Shown: positions 1-8,664, counted from the first letter of the stretch. The stretch: DNA of 64,000 bases from Paracoccus amoyensis (GCF_014490725.1 NZ_JACOQL010000004.1:372001-436000), one strand, 5' to 3'. Notes: generated by a model from the sequence alone, not told the origin. Program-made: numbers and translations.

Positions 1-2
1 AG

Positions 3-1109
3 CGCGACGATCTGGCGGAAGCTTTGTGGCAGGCCGCGATCCAGTTGGAGGACGGCGGTTTGTCGGACGCGCTGGCGCGGATGCAGCAGGCGCAGCAAAA
101 GCTGTCCGAGGCGATCCGCAACGGGGCCAGTCAGGATGAAATCCAGCGCCTGATGGATGAGTTGAAAGAGGCGACGGACGCCTATACCCGCATGTTGGCC
201 GAGCAAGGTAAGCGTGATCCCGGCGAGCGTTTCACCCGCGATCAGCCAAGCCAGACCATCACCGGCGATCAGATCCAGCAGATGATGGATGAGATCCAGC
301 GCCTGATGAACGAGGGCCGCATGGCCGAGGCGCAGGTTTTACTGGAGCAGTTCAACCGGATGATGGAAAATCTGCAAATCCGTCAAGGGCAGGGTCAAGG
401 ACAGGGTGAGGGCTTTGGTGAAGGTCAGCAGGGCGGCGCGATGAACCGTCTGTCCGACAGCCTGAGAGAGCAACAGCGCCTGTCCGATGAAGCCTTCCGC
501 GACATGCAGGAACAGTTCAGTCAGGGCCAGATCGGGCAGCCGTCCGAAAATTCGGGTGATTTGGCGGATCGCCAGCGGCAACTGCGCGAGGAATTGGGCC
601 AGCAGCGCGGGTTATTGCCGGGGCAGGGGTCCGAAGACGGCGACAGTGCCGGACGTCAATTGGATGAAGCCGGGCGTGCGATGGAACACGCCGAACAAGC
701 CTTGCGCGACGGAGATATGTCGGGCGCGATGCAGCGACAGGCCGATGCGATTCAGTCGATGCGTGAAGGGATGCGGGCGCTTGGCTCCATGATGGATCAG
801 CGTCAGGGCGAAGCCGGTGAGGATGGCGAACAGGCGACGGAAAGTCAGGATGGCCAGCGCGCCTTGGGCGGGCAACGGAATGGGAGTCAGCAAGGGCAAC
901 GCAACGGTGAACCGACCTTTGATCCGCTGGGCCGAGAGCGCGGTGGCAATGGTGACGTCATCGTGGGCGGTGACAGAATCGGCGAAGGAGAGATTGATCC
1001 TGCGCGTCGTGCCCGTGATTTGCTGGACGAAATTCGTCGTCGCAGCGGACAACGCGACCGTTCCGAGGAAGAGCGTGGTTATCTGGACCGGCTGTTGGAC
1101 CGCTTTTAA
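3..1109 (+). CDS. DUF4175 family protein, C-terminal part (5' end outside window)
   Basis: The frame is open to the left edge, so only about the last 368 residues of a larger protein are present. What is visible is very rich in Gln, Gly, Glu, Asp and Arg, with long amphipathic helical stretches (repeated DEIQRLMDE / DELKEATDA type segments) and a glutamine/glycine low-complexity stretch. It ends in EEERGYLDRLLDRF. This composition and ending match the alphaproteobacterial DUF4175 family (TIGR02302-type low-complexity proteins), which usually carry N-terminal membrane segments that would lie upstream. The function of the family is not established. The next gene is convergent and starts 3 bases after the stop. 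Confidence 0.72.
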   Translation, partial: RDDLAEALWQAAIQLEDGGLSDALARMQQAQQKLSEAIRNGASQDEIQRLMDELKEATDAYTRMLAEQGKRDPGERFTRDQPSQTITGDQIQQMMDEIQRLMNEGRMAEAQVLLEQFNRMMENLQIRQGQGQGQGEGFGEGQQGGAMNRLSDSLREQQRLSDEAFRDMQEQFSQGQIGQPSENSGDLADRQRQLREELGQQRGLLPGQGSEDGDSAGRQLDEAGRAMEHAEQALRDGDMSGAMQRQADAIQSMREGMRALGSMMDQRQGEAGEDGEQATESQDGQRALGGQRNGSQQGQRNGEPTFDPLGRERGGNGDVIVGGDRIGEGEIDPARRARDLLDEIRRRSGQRDRSEEERGYLDRLLDRF

Positions 1110-1112
1110 GCG

Positions 1113-1964
1113 CTAACTTTGCGGACCATTGGCGGCGTTTTGCAGCCACAGGCGGGCTTGATCCAACCCATGGCGAATATCGCCAAGCATCCCATCAGGT
1201 GCCCCCGAAGGCGCGATGACATAGATTGCCAGCAGGATGGCCGCGATGGCGGCAGCGGTGCCTATGCCCTGCCAATAGTCGTTTTTCGGCTGTGAGGCTG
1301 CAAGCACCGGCAGGGTATTCATGGGTTTGGCCGCCGTCACCACGGACTCGGCTTTAGCTTCGGCTTCATGCGCGCTGGTTTGAACGGCCTTCTGTGCCGA
1401 TTCAGGTGCGCCAACGGGGGGGGCGACCTTGGCGACCGGCACTTCGGGTGTCTGACGCCGCTTGCCGATGACGGTTGTTGCGGGCCAGTCGGGTTCTTCC
1501 AAAGCATAGACTGCCTGCGCGGTGACCGGATCTGGCTCTTGCTCGGCCTCTCGGTTGCTTTCGGCCAGACGGGCCTGCCGTTCGTGCTCGACCTCTTCCA
1601 GCAGGATGTTGAGGACATTTTCCGGCAGCCGGCGCTTCAACGGCACGGATGAGGCCGCGGCGGCCGGTATCGGCTGAGAGGTCGTCACCGTTTCGGATTG
1701 CGCTTCGTGTTCAGGAACCGGCGTAGATGCGGTTTCTGCGTCGGTCGGCGGGGTTGCATCAGGCGTTGAAAGCCCTTTGAACTCTGCGAAGTTATAGGAA
1801 TAAACCCCCATTTCCATCGGGCGCACTGCTGCTGCGGGGGGGGCTGCGTGCCAGACGCGACCACATTCGCTGCATTCCACATCGCGACCACCATCGGGGA
1901 CGGCTATCTCGGGGATTTGATATTCTGTCCCGCAATCCGGGCAGATCAGCCTGATTTCCGCCAT
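1113..1964 (-). CDS. Zinc-ribbon (MJ0042-type) single-pass membrane protein
   Basis: 283 residues. The N-terminus carries a CPDC...CSEC zinc ribbon (Cys 8, 11, 31, 34) of the MJ0042 type. A long, low-complexity Ala/Pro/Glu-rich linker follows, then one hydrophobic segment near residues 233-251 and a short C-terminal tail. The arrangement suggests a cytoplasmic zinc ribbon tethered to the inner membrane. The gene is divergent from ftsE with about 93 bases between starts, a neighbourhood I associate with Rhodobacterales. The role is unknown; a link to division is only suggested by the neighbour. Confidence 0.8.
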   Translation of the reverse strand: MAEIRLICPDCGTEYQIPEIAVPDGGRDVECSECGRVWHAAPPAAAVRPMEMGVYSYNFAEFKGLSTPDATPPTDAETASTPVPEHEAQSETVTTSQPIPAAAASSVPLKRRLPENVLNILLEEVEHERQARLAESNREAEQEPDPVTAQAVYALEEPDWPATTVIGKRRQTPEVPVAKVAPPVGAPESAQKAVQTSAHEAEAKAESVVTAAKPMNTLPVLAASQPKNDYWQGIGTAAAIAAILLAIYVIAPSGAPDGMLGDIRHGLDQARLWLQNAANGPQS

Positions 1965-2057
1965 ACCGACTCTCGCATTCGCTTTCCTGCTGTTCTATCA
2001 AGCCAAGGACCGGCTTCCAAGCGGCCGGAAGATAAACCCGAACCAAGGGGGTGCGGC

Positions 2058-2732
2058 TTGATCGAGATGCGGGGTGTGGGTTTCGGCTATCAGGGCAGTG
2101 CCGAGCTGTTGTCTGACATGACACTGAGTTTGCAGCCGGGAATGCTGCATTTCCTGACTGGTCCTTCGGGATCGGGCAAGACCACGCTGCTACGGCTGTG
2201 CTATGCAGACCTGTTGCCAAGCTCGGGTGAGATGACGGCATTTGGCCAGGACGTGCGCGGGTTGTCGCGCGACGGCATTGCGGATTTGCGCCGACGTGTC
2301 GGGGTTGTTCATCAGGATACACAATTTCTTGATCACTTGCCGGTCGCGGAAAACATTGCTCTGCCGCTGACGGTATCGGGGCAGGATGTCGACATGGCCG
2401 CACTGCGCGATCTGCTGGGATGGGTGCAACTGACCCAACATGCCCGCGCCATGCCGCCTTCGTTATCTGGCGGCGAACGCCAGCGTGCGGCGCTGGCGCG
2501 TGCCGTGATCCTGTCCCCTGATCTGGTTCTGGCGGATGAACCGACGGGCAATCTGGACTGGGAGATGTCGATGCGGCTAATGCAGCTGCTGATCGAACTG
2601 AATAAATCGGGCAAGACCGTTCTGGTCGCAACGCATGACCTGAACCTGATCCGCGCGACCAAGGCGCAGGTATCGGCGCGGGTGTTGCGGATTGCGAATG
2701 GTGCCTTGCAACTGGCGGGGTCGGATCTGTGA
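2058..2732 (+). CDS. ftsE: Cell division ATP-binding protein FtsE
   Basis: About 224 residues, the usual FtsE length. Walker A GPSGSGKTT (35-43), ABC signature LSGGERQ (about 137), Walker B LVLADEPTG and a switch His (THDL) are all present. FtsE is the ATPase of the FtsEX complex, which couples divisome state to septal peptidoglycan hydrolase activation. I place the start at TTG 2058 (protein LIEMRGVGF) because a G-rich Shine-Dalgarno sits 6-7 bases upstream and the length then fits; ATG 2067 is the alternative. The frame stays open upstream, but that extension overlaps the divergent zinc-ribbon gene. The stop overlaps the ftsX start (GTGA). Confidence 0.93.
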   Translation: MIEMRGVGFGYQGSAELLSDMTLSLQPGMLHFLTGPSGSGKTTLLRLCYADLLPSSGEMTAFGQDVRGLSRDGIADLRRRVGVVHQDTQFLDHLPVAENIALPLTVSGQDVDMAALRDLLGWVQLTQHARAMPPSLSGGERQRAALARAVILSPDLVLADEPTGNLDWEMSMRLMQLLIELNKSGKTVLVATHDLNLIRATKAQVSARVLRIANGALQLAGSDL

Positions 2733-3658
2733 GGAAAGTGGATTTTCGTGGGCTGAACCTGAAAGCATTCTGGCAAGGGCTGATCCGCAGCGACAGCGCC
2801 GTGGGAAATCGCATCGTTCCCCCCACCGGGTTCACAGCGCAATTGACGGTTTTTTCGGCCGGGGCGATGGCTTTTCTGGCAGTCTTTGCCCTTGCACTGG
2901 CGCTGGCGACGGGGCGACTGGCAGAACGCTGGTCACATGAACTGGCAAGCTCGGTTACGGTACGGGTTAGTGCGTCAGATGCGGATCAGGATGCGCGGGT
3001 GCAGGCGGCAATGGCTGTGCTGAGCACAACGCCCGGCATTGGCGAGGCGCGGCAGCTGTCGGACGATCAGGTCGCAGACCTGCTGACACCTTGGTTTGGC
3101 CCCGATATGCCCGTGGATGCGCTGCCCGTGCCGACACTGATCGATGTTCCGATCACCGGTTCCGACTTTGACAGCGAAGGGCTGCGCCTTCGGTTAGAGG
3201 CCGAGGTGCCCGGCGCGGTGCTGGACGACCACACGCAATGGCGTCGCCCGCTGGTTTCGGCGGCGCGATGGCTGAAAACGCTGGGCCTGATTTCGTTGGT
3301 CCTGATTACCGCTGCATCCGCGTCGATGATCACGCTTGCGGCCAAGGCTGCGCTATCGGCCAATGGTCAGGTGATCCGGGTTCTGCGGCTGATTGGGGCG
3401 CGTGACATTACCATTGCGACGGCCTTTGTGCGCCGCTTTACACAACGCGCGGCGATTGGCGCAACGGGCGGCACGCTGGCCGGGATGATCGCCATCGCGC
3501 TTTTGCCGAATATGGATGCCGCCGGCGGGTTTCTGACCGGTCTGGGCTTTCAAGGCTGGGGCTGGCTACTGCCGCTGTTGATCCCGGTGGTCGCGGCCGC
3601 TGTGGGCTTTTTCGCAACCCGTTGGGCTGCGTTGAAAATGCTGGGGGCCGTCAGATGA
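2729..3658 (+). CDS. ftsX: Cell division permease FtsX
   Basis: 309 residues starting at GTG, which overlaps the ftsE stop. Topology is that of FtsX: a short cytoplasmic N-terminus, a first membrane helix near residues 47-67, a periplasmic loop of about 115 residues, then three hydrophobic segments (about 185-210, 225-250, 280-300). FtsX is the membrane partner of FtsE and passes the ATPase signal to the periplasm. The ATGA overlap with the downstream plsC indicates translational coupling in one operon. Confidence 0.92.
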   Translation: MRKVDFRGLNLKAFWQGLIRSDSAVGNRIVPPTGFTAQLTVFSAGAMAFLAVFALALALATGRLAERWSHELASSVTVRVSASDADQDARVQAAMAVLSTTPGIGEARQLSDDQVADLLTPWFGPDMPVDALPVPTLIDVPITGSDFDSEGLRLRLEAEVPGAVLDDHTQWRRPLVSAARWLKTLGLISLVLITAASASMITLAAKAALSANGQVIRVLRLIGARDITIATAFVRRFTQRAAIGATGGTLAGMIAIALLPNMDAAGGFLTGLGFQGWGWLLPLLIPVVAAAVGFFATRWAALKMLGAVR

Positions 3659-4437
3659 GCGGGCGGGCATCCTCGCCCGTGCCAGGGCCGTTGGGCCCAT
3701 GGCAATATATCCAGAACGGACTTTATTATTTTCACGTTGCGATAGCGACGATCATCATTGGCCTGTTCGGGATCGTTCTGGTGATCGCCAAGGGGCGGAG
3801 GGGCGCGAATGACGTCGCGTCCAGCTGGATTGGCTACATGCTGTGGGCGGCACGTCTGCACATGGGTGTGACCTGCGAGGTGCGCGGAACGCCCCCGACG
3901 GACGATTGCATCATTGCGGCAAAGCATCAGTGCTTTCTGGATATCCTGACCATCGCCCATGCGGTCCCGCGCCGTGCCTTTATCATGAAGCGCGAAGTGA
4001 TGCGCGTCCCGATCATGGGGTGGTATGCCTATAAGGTGGGCTGCATCCCGATTGACCGGACGCGCGGGCGCGATGCGATGAAATCCATCGCATCGCAAAT
4101 CAATCGGCGCGTCGCTGATGATGGTCTGGGGCAGTTGATCATCTATCCCGAAGGCACCCGGACCAAACCCGGAGAACGTAAGTCTTATAAGCACGGGGTG
4201 CAGACCATCCGCAATGCGACCGGGCTGCCCATTATCCCGGTAGCCGTCAACACCGGTTTGTTCTGGCCGCGCAAAGGCTGGGGGATCCGGCCGGGTCGCG
4301 CGGTTATTGAATTTCTGCCAGCAATGCCGTCCGATATTCCGAACGATCAGTTCCTGTCGCGTCTTGAGGATGAGATCGAAACGAATTCAGACAGGCTGAT
4401 GGCCGAGGCAGGGTTCAGGAATGAAATGGCTGTCTGA
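3655..4437 (+). CDS. plsC: 1-acyl-sn-glycerol-3-phosphate acyltransferase
   Basis: 260 residues from ATG 3655, which overlaps the ftsX stop (ATGA). One membrane helix at residues 25-45 precedes the acyltransferase domain. Motif I is HQCFLD (91-96, HX4D catalytic pair) and motif III is YPEGTR (164-169), as in lysophosphatidate acyltransferases that make phosphatidic acid. The usual Asn before the catalytic His is Lys here (KHQCFLD), a small deviation. Its position behind ftsEX suggests co-expression of membrane lipid synthesis with division genes. Confidence 0.92.
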   Translation: MSGRASSPVPGPLGPWQYIQNGLYYFHVAIATIIIGLFGIVLVIAKGRRGANDVASSWIGYMLWAARLHMGVTCEVRGTPPTDDCIIAAKHQCFLDILTIAHAVPRRAFIMKREVMRVPIMGWYAYKVGCIPIDRTRGRDAMKSIASQINRRVADDGLGQLIIYPEGTRTKPGERKSYKHGVQTIRNATGLPIIPVAVNTGLFWPRKGWGIRPGRAVIEFLPAMPSDIPNDQFLSRLEDEIETNSDRLMAEAGFRNEMAV

Positions 4438-5023
4438 AAACGATCTGGCTGACCTTTACGGTGCCCCCGCGGCCAGTGCGCTTCGCAAGGTCACGGATCA
4501 CCTGACGCCGGATTATGCGCGCTTTATCGCGGCCTCCCGCTTTTGCGTGCTGACGACGGTCGGACCCGAGGGAACGGATGGCAGTCCCCGTGGTGATGAC
4601 GGCCCCGTGGTTGCCGCGTTGGACAGCCGCCACATTGCTTTGCCAGACTGGCACGGGAATGACCGGATTGATTCTCTTCGCAATATTGTGCGCGACGGGC
4701 GCTGCAGCCTGCTGTTTCTGGTGCGCGGATCGCGCAACGCGGTGCGGATCAACGGTGACGCCCGATTGACAGATGACAACGAATTGCGCGCGACTTTTAC
4801 GTATCAAGGAAAGTTGCCGCGCAGTGTCATCGTGGTGCAGATCAACGAAGTCTATTTCCAATGCGCACGTGCGATCATGCGCGCTGGACTTTGGGCGGGT
4901 CAGGATGACAGCGATGGACTGCCGACGCCGGGGCAAATTCTGGCCAATCTGACCGATGGCGAAGTTGGCGGCGAAAGTTACGACGCCGAATGGCCCGTTC
5001 GCGCGGCAAAGACGCTTTGGTAA
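4421..5023 (+). CDS. PPOX-class FMN-binding flavoprotein (MSMEG_1061-like)
   Basis: 200 residues, overlapping the 3' end of plsC by 17 bases. The sequence has the split-barrel layout of pyridoxamine 5'-phosphate oxidase-like proteins: FCVLTTVGPEGTDGSPRGDD, ALPDWHGNDRIDSLRNI and LLFLVRGSRNAVRINGDA are the strands and loop that normally hold FMN. Proteins of this subfamily are annotated as FMN-dependent oxidoreductases of unknown substrate; the C-terminal segment with QCARA fits the subgroup. A true pyridoxamine phosphate oxidase (pdxH) is unlikely because the pattern differs. It is the last gene of the ftsE operon. Confidence 0.82.
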   Translation: MKWLSENDLADLYGAPAASALRKVTDHLTPDYARFIAASRFCVLTTVGPEGTDGSPRGDDGPVVAALDSRHIALPDWHGNDRIDSLRNIVRDGRCSLLFLVRGSRNAVRINGDARLTDDNELRATFTYQGKLPRSVIVVQINEVYFQCARAIMRAGLWAGQDDSDGLPTPGQILANLTDGEVGGESYDAEWPVRAAKTLW

Positions 5024-5041
5024 GCTTATGCGACGGCGGCG

Positions 5042-5758
5042 TCAGGTGATTGCAAAGACCGTCGGATAGGCTTCAACCATGATCGACAGGCCGACGCCAA
5101 TCGCCAAGATCCCCGCTGCGATGGAAACCGTCGTCCAGATCCACGTCGTATGCTCGGCCAGACGCAAGGGAAAGCTCATCGCAAAGGTCAAGGCGGCCAT
5201 GCCCAGAATTGACCCTATCCCGAAAACAAGAACATAGGTCATGGCCTCGATGGGGTCTTGTGTCGCGCTGACCGCCAGAACCAGCAACCCGGCGGAACCC
5301 GCAGCGCCGTGCATCAGGCCAACCAGCAGGGCGCGTTTCGGCAGGCCTTGGGCATGGGCATGCCGGTGGGCGTCGTCGATATGCGGTATCGTTGCGTCGT
5401 GATGGCTATGGGCATGGATGTGCCGCCCGAGGTCATGGTGTTCATGTACATGAATATGCATCCGCTTCTGGCGTAACCGGCGCAGCACATCCAGCCCCAG
5501 AAAGATCAGCATGATCCCGACCGCGAATTCCAACGTGGATGACAGCCGCTCGGACAAGGTAAAGCCCAGCAGGATCACTGCGGCCGAAAGGGCAAACAGT
5601 GTCAACGTATGCCCGATACCCCAGGCTGCCCCCTGAAGCGCCATGCGCCGATGTGATCCGGGCTGTTTGGTGACCATCGCGCCGACCGCTGCCAGATGAT
5701 CCACCTCCAGCGCGTGCTGCATGCCGATCAGAAATCCCAATAACAGAAAAGCACCCAT
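5042..5758 (-). CDS. NicO/UreH-type nickel-cobalt transporter with His-rich loop
   Basis: 238 residues from ATG 5758, preceded by a good ribosome site (GAGGGG). Helix I carries HALEVDHL (15-22), matching the HAxxxDH metal signature of NiCoT/UreH-like permeases. A second half begins with GLMHGAAGSAGLL (about 147), giving roughly six membrane helices. A cytoplasmic loop at about residues 101-136 has 14 or so His residues in HxH repeats, consistent with a Ni/Co/Zn-binding loop. Direction of transport cannot be told. Upstream on the same strand are a DUF4331-like and a DUF1127-like gene. An upstream in-frame Met exists but lacks a ribosome site. Confidence 0.78.
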   Translation of the reverse strand: MGAFLLLGFLIGMQHALEVDHLAAVGAMVTKQPGSHRRMALQGAAWGIGHTLTLFALSAAVILLGFTLSERLSSTLEFAVGIMLIFLGLDVLRRLRQKRMHIHVHEHHDLGRHIHAHSHHDATIPHIDDAHRHAHAQGLPKRALLVGLMHGAAGSAGLLVLAVSATQDPIEAMTYVLVFGIGSILGMAALTFAMSFPLRLAEHTTWIWTTVSIAAGILAIGVGLSIMVEAYPTVFAIT

Positions 5759-5924
5759 TATTCCCCCCTCGGCCACCGGCCAAATCAAGCAGGAAACCCG
5801 ACCACGGCAATCCCTGACACCGAGGATGGGCCAAACTGGCCGTCGGATAGTCCCTGACATCGTGATTTTCGGGCTGACGAAAGCGGATCAGAGGCGACCG
5901 TTTCCGTCAGCCAACTGGATTGCA

Positions 5925-6482
5925 CTATTTTTTGTGCGGGTGTCCCAGATAAGGAAACTCGGTCAGCAAATCGGTATGAGGTCCGATCCCGTCGCCGGTG
6001 ATTTCGTGGTTTGACACCATTTGCAGGCGGATATCCTCGACATCGTCGGACAACGTCCGGCCATTCGGATAGGCAGCGGGTTGGCTGCGGTCAAAGCGAA
6101 GAACATCCGGCAGAATATCGCGCAAGGTTTTCTCGGCATCTTCGGGGCTGTAATGGCCGGTATGGGCCAGAACCGCGCTCCACGGGGCCAGATAGGTTGC
6201 CCAGTCGTCGCGCGGCTCGCCCTCATTATAAGCTGATTTCGCTTCGTTGGTTTCGTTGAAATAGGCGGTGACGGATGAATGCGCGCCGCGATCTACGGAA
6301 ACCAGTTTGCCATCGCGATAGACGCTGACCCGTGCCCAGACATCAATCCGGGCTGCGTCATGACCAGTCCATTTGAAATCGTCGGCGATCCCTTCCAAAT
6401 CGGCCAAGTCCAATCTTGCGTCCTCGCTGGGCGACTTCAGATCGGGACCGCTGAGGTGTAAGACAAAAATAAGGAACGCCAT
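5925..6482 (-). CDS. DUF4331-like protein, apparently lacking the N-terminal half
   Basis: 185 residues. The C-terminal half is a clear DUF4331 signature: LLPDVLRFD-like, YPNGRTLSDDVEDIRL, a DGIGPHTDLL segment and the terminal EFPYLGHPH. Family members as I know them are roughly twice as long and begin with a DHxD...DLYAF region, which is missing here. The only start is ATG 6482, with a poor ribosome site, and an in-frame TGA lies about 17 codons upstream. The N-terminus MAFLIFVLHLSG is hydrophobic but short for a signal peptide. This may be a 5'-truncated remnant or a short variant. The family's function is unknown. Confidence 0.6.
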   Translation of the reverse strand: MAFLIFVLHLSGPDLKSPSEDARLDLADLEGIADDFKWTGHDAARIDVWARVSVYRDGKLVSVDRGAHSSVTAYFNETNEAKSAYNEGEPRDDWATYLAPWSAVLAHTGHYSPEDAEKTLRDILPDVLRFDRSQPAAYPNGRTLSDDVEDIRLQMVSNHEITGDGIGPHTDLLTEFPYLGHPHKK

Positions 6483-6499
6483 TAAGCTTGCGTTTTTGC

Positions 6500-6528
6500 A
6501 GAACGGGCCGGCTGACCGGCGCCGTTCT
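6500..6528. repeat. Strong GC-rich hairpin between two minus-strand genes
   Basis: AGAACGG (6500-6506) pairs with CCGTTCT (6522-6528), and an inner CCGG/CCGG pair closes a CTGA loop. No T-run follows on either strand, so it is not a classical intrinsic terminator. It sits exactly upstream of the start of the truncated DUF4331-like gene. Confidence 0.6.
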
Positions 6529-6536
6529 GTCTGGGG

Positions 6537-6767
6537 TCACCTCATATGATCCCAGTAATGCGGCTGATGCATTTTCGCGGGCAGACCAATGTCGCGCCGC
6601 AAATGCGCATTCAGTTCGGCCACATCAGGCGGTCTTGCCCTTCTACGCGGCGGCTTCAACAGCGCGCGGGCCAGTGCCCATATAACCGGCATTGTTCCAT
6701 GACGGGCCAGCAGGTTTTCCATTTTTGGGCGCAGCGGAATTGCTTGCGCAGATGTTTTCGCAATCAT
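6537..6767 (-). CDS. DUF1127-like small basic protein
   Basis: About 76 residues. The core VAELNAHLRRDIGLP resembles the DUF1127 (YjiS-like) motif, where a helix ends in LxRDIGL, preceded by an Arg/Pro-rich stretch (KPPRRRARPP). Such small proteins are abundant in Alphaproteobacteria; some bind RNA or affect phosphate and stress responses, but the role here is unknown. ATG 6767 is chosen because GGAG lies 6 bases upstream; an ATG at 6779 is in frame but has no good ribosome site. Confidence 0.6.
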   Translation of the reverse strand: MIAKTSAQAIPLRPKMENLLARHGTMPVIWALARALLKPPRRRARPPDVAELNAHLRRDIGLPAKMHQPHYWDHMR

Positions 6768-6901
6768 TGCAATCTCCATGACGGATCACGCCTGAAGGCG
6801 TGTCTTGTTTGGTGAGCTTGGAAAAAGACATGCGGACCGGGCACGCGAATGCGTTTCAGTCAGGCTGTCTTTTCAGAAAGAACCCTTGCCGGGTGTCTGG
6901 A

Positions 6902-6970
6902 TCAGACCTGTCGCAGGCCTGACATCGCCCAAAACGCGCGAAGGGTGGCGGCATTTGCGTAATCGGTCAT
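6902..6970 (-). CDS. 22-codon small ORF with strong ribosome site
   Basis: The peptide would be 22 residues (starts MTDYANAATLRAF, ends GLRQV). An AGGAGG Shine-Dalgarno (6978-6983) lies 7 bases before the ATG, one of the best in the window. Just past the stop, a shifted frame continues for 16 sense codons (SDPDTRQGFFLKRQPD), so the gene could also be a frameshifted remnant of a 38-residue protein. No family recognised. Confidence 0.4.
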   Translation of the reverse strand: MTDYANAATLRAFWAMSGLRQV

Positions 6971-7040
6971 GCTTGCCCCTCCTGTGGTTGTAAAATTGGG
7001 CAGGACTATTGGATGGCGCGACTATGATTGTCGGGCAACA

Positions 7041-7078
7041 TATAAAAACGGCCATCCCGGACAAGCGGAATGGCCGTT
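7041..7078 (-). terminator. Intrinsic terminator of accA
   Basis: Read on the minus strand, a 9-bp stem (AACGGCCAT / ATGGCCGTT) with a 14-base loop is followed directly by TTTTTAT. It lies 30 bases after the accA stop. Confidence 0.85.
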
Positions 7079-7107
7079 GCCAAAATACTACAATCCGTTC
7101 TGAGGTA

Positions 7108-8067
7108 TCATGCCAGCGATTTGGAACCCATGTTCAGGAATTTTTCGCGACGATCCTTGATCAAATCGGCCCGTTTCTTGCCTTGCAATTCGCCCAGCAT
7201 GGCGGCGATTTCCTTGCCAACCGCCTGAATTGCCGCTTGTGGGTCGCGCTGCGCGCCACCCATCGGTTCGGGGATGATGCCATCGATGACATTCAGTTTT
7301 TTCAGATCCTGCGCTGTCAGGCGCAATGCTTCGGCCGCTTCTCGCATCCGCTCCGCATCCTTCCACAGGATCGAGGCACAGCCTTCTGGTGAAATCACCG
7401 AATAAATCGAATGTTCCAGCATGGCGATCCGGTTCGCCGTAGCAAAGGCAACTGCACCACCTGATCCGCCTTCACCAATGATGACGCTGACCAGTGGCAC
7501 ACCGATTTGCAGGCATTTTTCGGTGCAGCGGGCGATCGCCTCGGACTGGCCGCGTTCTTCGGCACCTTTGCCGGGATAGGCACCGGGCGTATCAACCAGC
7601 GTAATCACCGGCAGGCCAAAACGGTTCGCGATATCCATCAGGCGGATGGCTTTGCGATAGCCTTCGGGGCGGGCCATGCCGAAATTGTGGCTGATGCGGG
7701 ATTTGGTATCGTTGCCCTTTTCATGTCCGATGACGATGCAGGACGCATCGTTGAAACGCGCCAGACCGCCCATGACGGCATGGTCGTCGCCAAAGGCGCG
7801 GTCGCCAGCAAGCGGCGTATATTCGGTGAACAGCGCGTTGATATAGTCGCTGCAATGCGGGCGATCCGGGTGACGGGCCACCTGCGTCTTCCGCCACGGG
7901 GTTAGGGTCTTGTAAAGATCCTTCAGCAATTCGCCGGATTTCTTGTCCAGCGCCGCGGCCTCTTTCTCGACGTCGACGCTGCCTTCGTCCTTCTTGGCCA
8001 TGGCACGAAGTTCTTCGGCCTTGCCTTCGATATCGGCAAGTGGTTTTTCGAAATCCAGATAGACCAT
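7108..8067 (-). CDS. accA: Acetyl-CoA carboxylase carboxyltransferase subunit alpha
   Basis: 319 residues, the usual AccA length. N-terminal [20 protein letters not shown] and the crotonase-type core ([44 protein letters not shown]) are diagnostic. AccA and AccD form the alpha2beta2 carboxyltransferase that moves the carboxyl group from biotin to acetyl-CoA, the committed step of fatty acid synthesis. It is monocistronic here, closed by its own terminator, and divergent from the secreted-protein gene at 8213. Confidence 0.97.
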   Translation of the reverse strand: MVYLDFEKPLADIEGKAEELRAMAKKDEGSVDVEKEAAALDKKSGELLKDLYKTLTPWRKTQVARHPDRPHCSDYINALFTEYTPLAGDRAFGDDHAVMGGLARFNDASCIVIGHEKGNDTKSRISHNFGMARPEGYRKAIRLMDIANRFGLPVITLVDTPGAYPGKGAEERGQSEAIARCTEKCLQIGVPLVSVIIGEGGSGGAVAFATANRIAMLEHSIYSVISPEGCASILWKDAERMREAAEALRLTAQDLKKLNVIDGIIPEPMGGAQRDPQAAIQAVGKEIAAMLGELQGKKRADLIKDRREKFLNMGSKSLA

Positions 8068-8212
8068 GCGCTACTGCTCCGGGGCGTTTGGTTTGTGACT
8101 ATATGAGGGTCTTGGCGGCAGATTGCAACGCAAGGTCGCAGTCTGTGCTGTCATCCGCGCGGAATGGCTTTATCATGAAGCGAACCTAACGACCCAATCT
8201 CAGGAGACCGAT

Positions 8213-8656
8213 GTGAAGGCCGTCATTTTTTCTTTCCTGCTTGTGACGGGTCAAGGTCTGTCCGTCCCGGCATTCGCCCAGAATATTGATTTCGGAGATG
8301 ATGAGGGGCAGTGGGCCAATGATGGTGAATGCGATGACAAGCGCTTCGTTGGGCCAGGAATGACCGGCACAGTGCTTTTGGACGAAGATATAGGCCACGA
8401 TCGAACCGATTGCGCCAAGGGCTTCAAGGCCGGTCAACTGACTCTGCGCGAGGCTGCGACCGAAACGGTCATCGTCGACGGGATCGAGTTCGGCACGGAC
8501 GAAAGCGAATGGGCCAATGACAATGAATGCGACGATCCGCGTTTTGAAGGACCGGGCATGACGGAAACCCAGCTTCTGGCCGAAGATACGCGGAAGGACG
8601 CGACCGATTGCCTGAAAGCCTATCAGGCCGGGCGGATAGATCTGAAAACGATCTGA
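8213..8656 (+). CDS. Secreted protein with tandem duplicated WANDxECDD domain
   Basis: 147 residues from GTG 8213, with AGGAG 6 bases upstream. A Sec signal peptide ends at AFA-Q (residue 22/23). The mature protein is two copies of one unit (about 25-78 and 91-144): each has a WANDxECDDxRFxGPGMT core and a second Cys exactly 27 residues after the first (C40/C67 and C106/C133), then DC-K-(A/G)-(F/Y)-(K/Q)-AG. The four Cys suggest one disulfide per unit, and the Asp/Glu density suggests cation binding. No function is known to me. An upstream in-frame start (8123) would hide the signal peptide and is not used. Confidence 0.8.
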   Translation: MKAVIFSFLLVTGQGLSVPAFAQNIDFGDDEGQWANDGECDDKRFVGPGMTGTVLLDEDIGHDRTDCAKGFKAGQLTLREAATETVIVDGIEFGTDESEWANDNECDDPRFEGPGMTETQLLAEDTRKDATDCLKAYQAGRIDLKTI

Positions 8657-8664
8657 GGCAGAGG

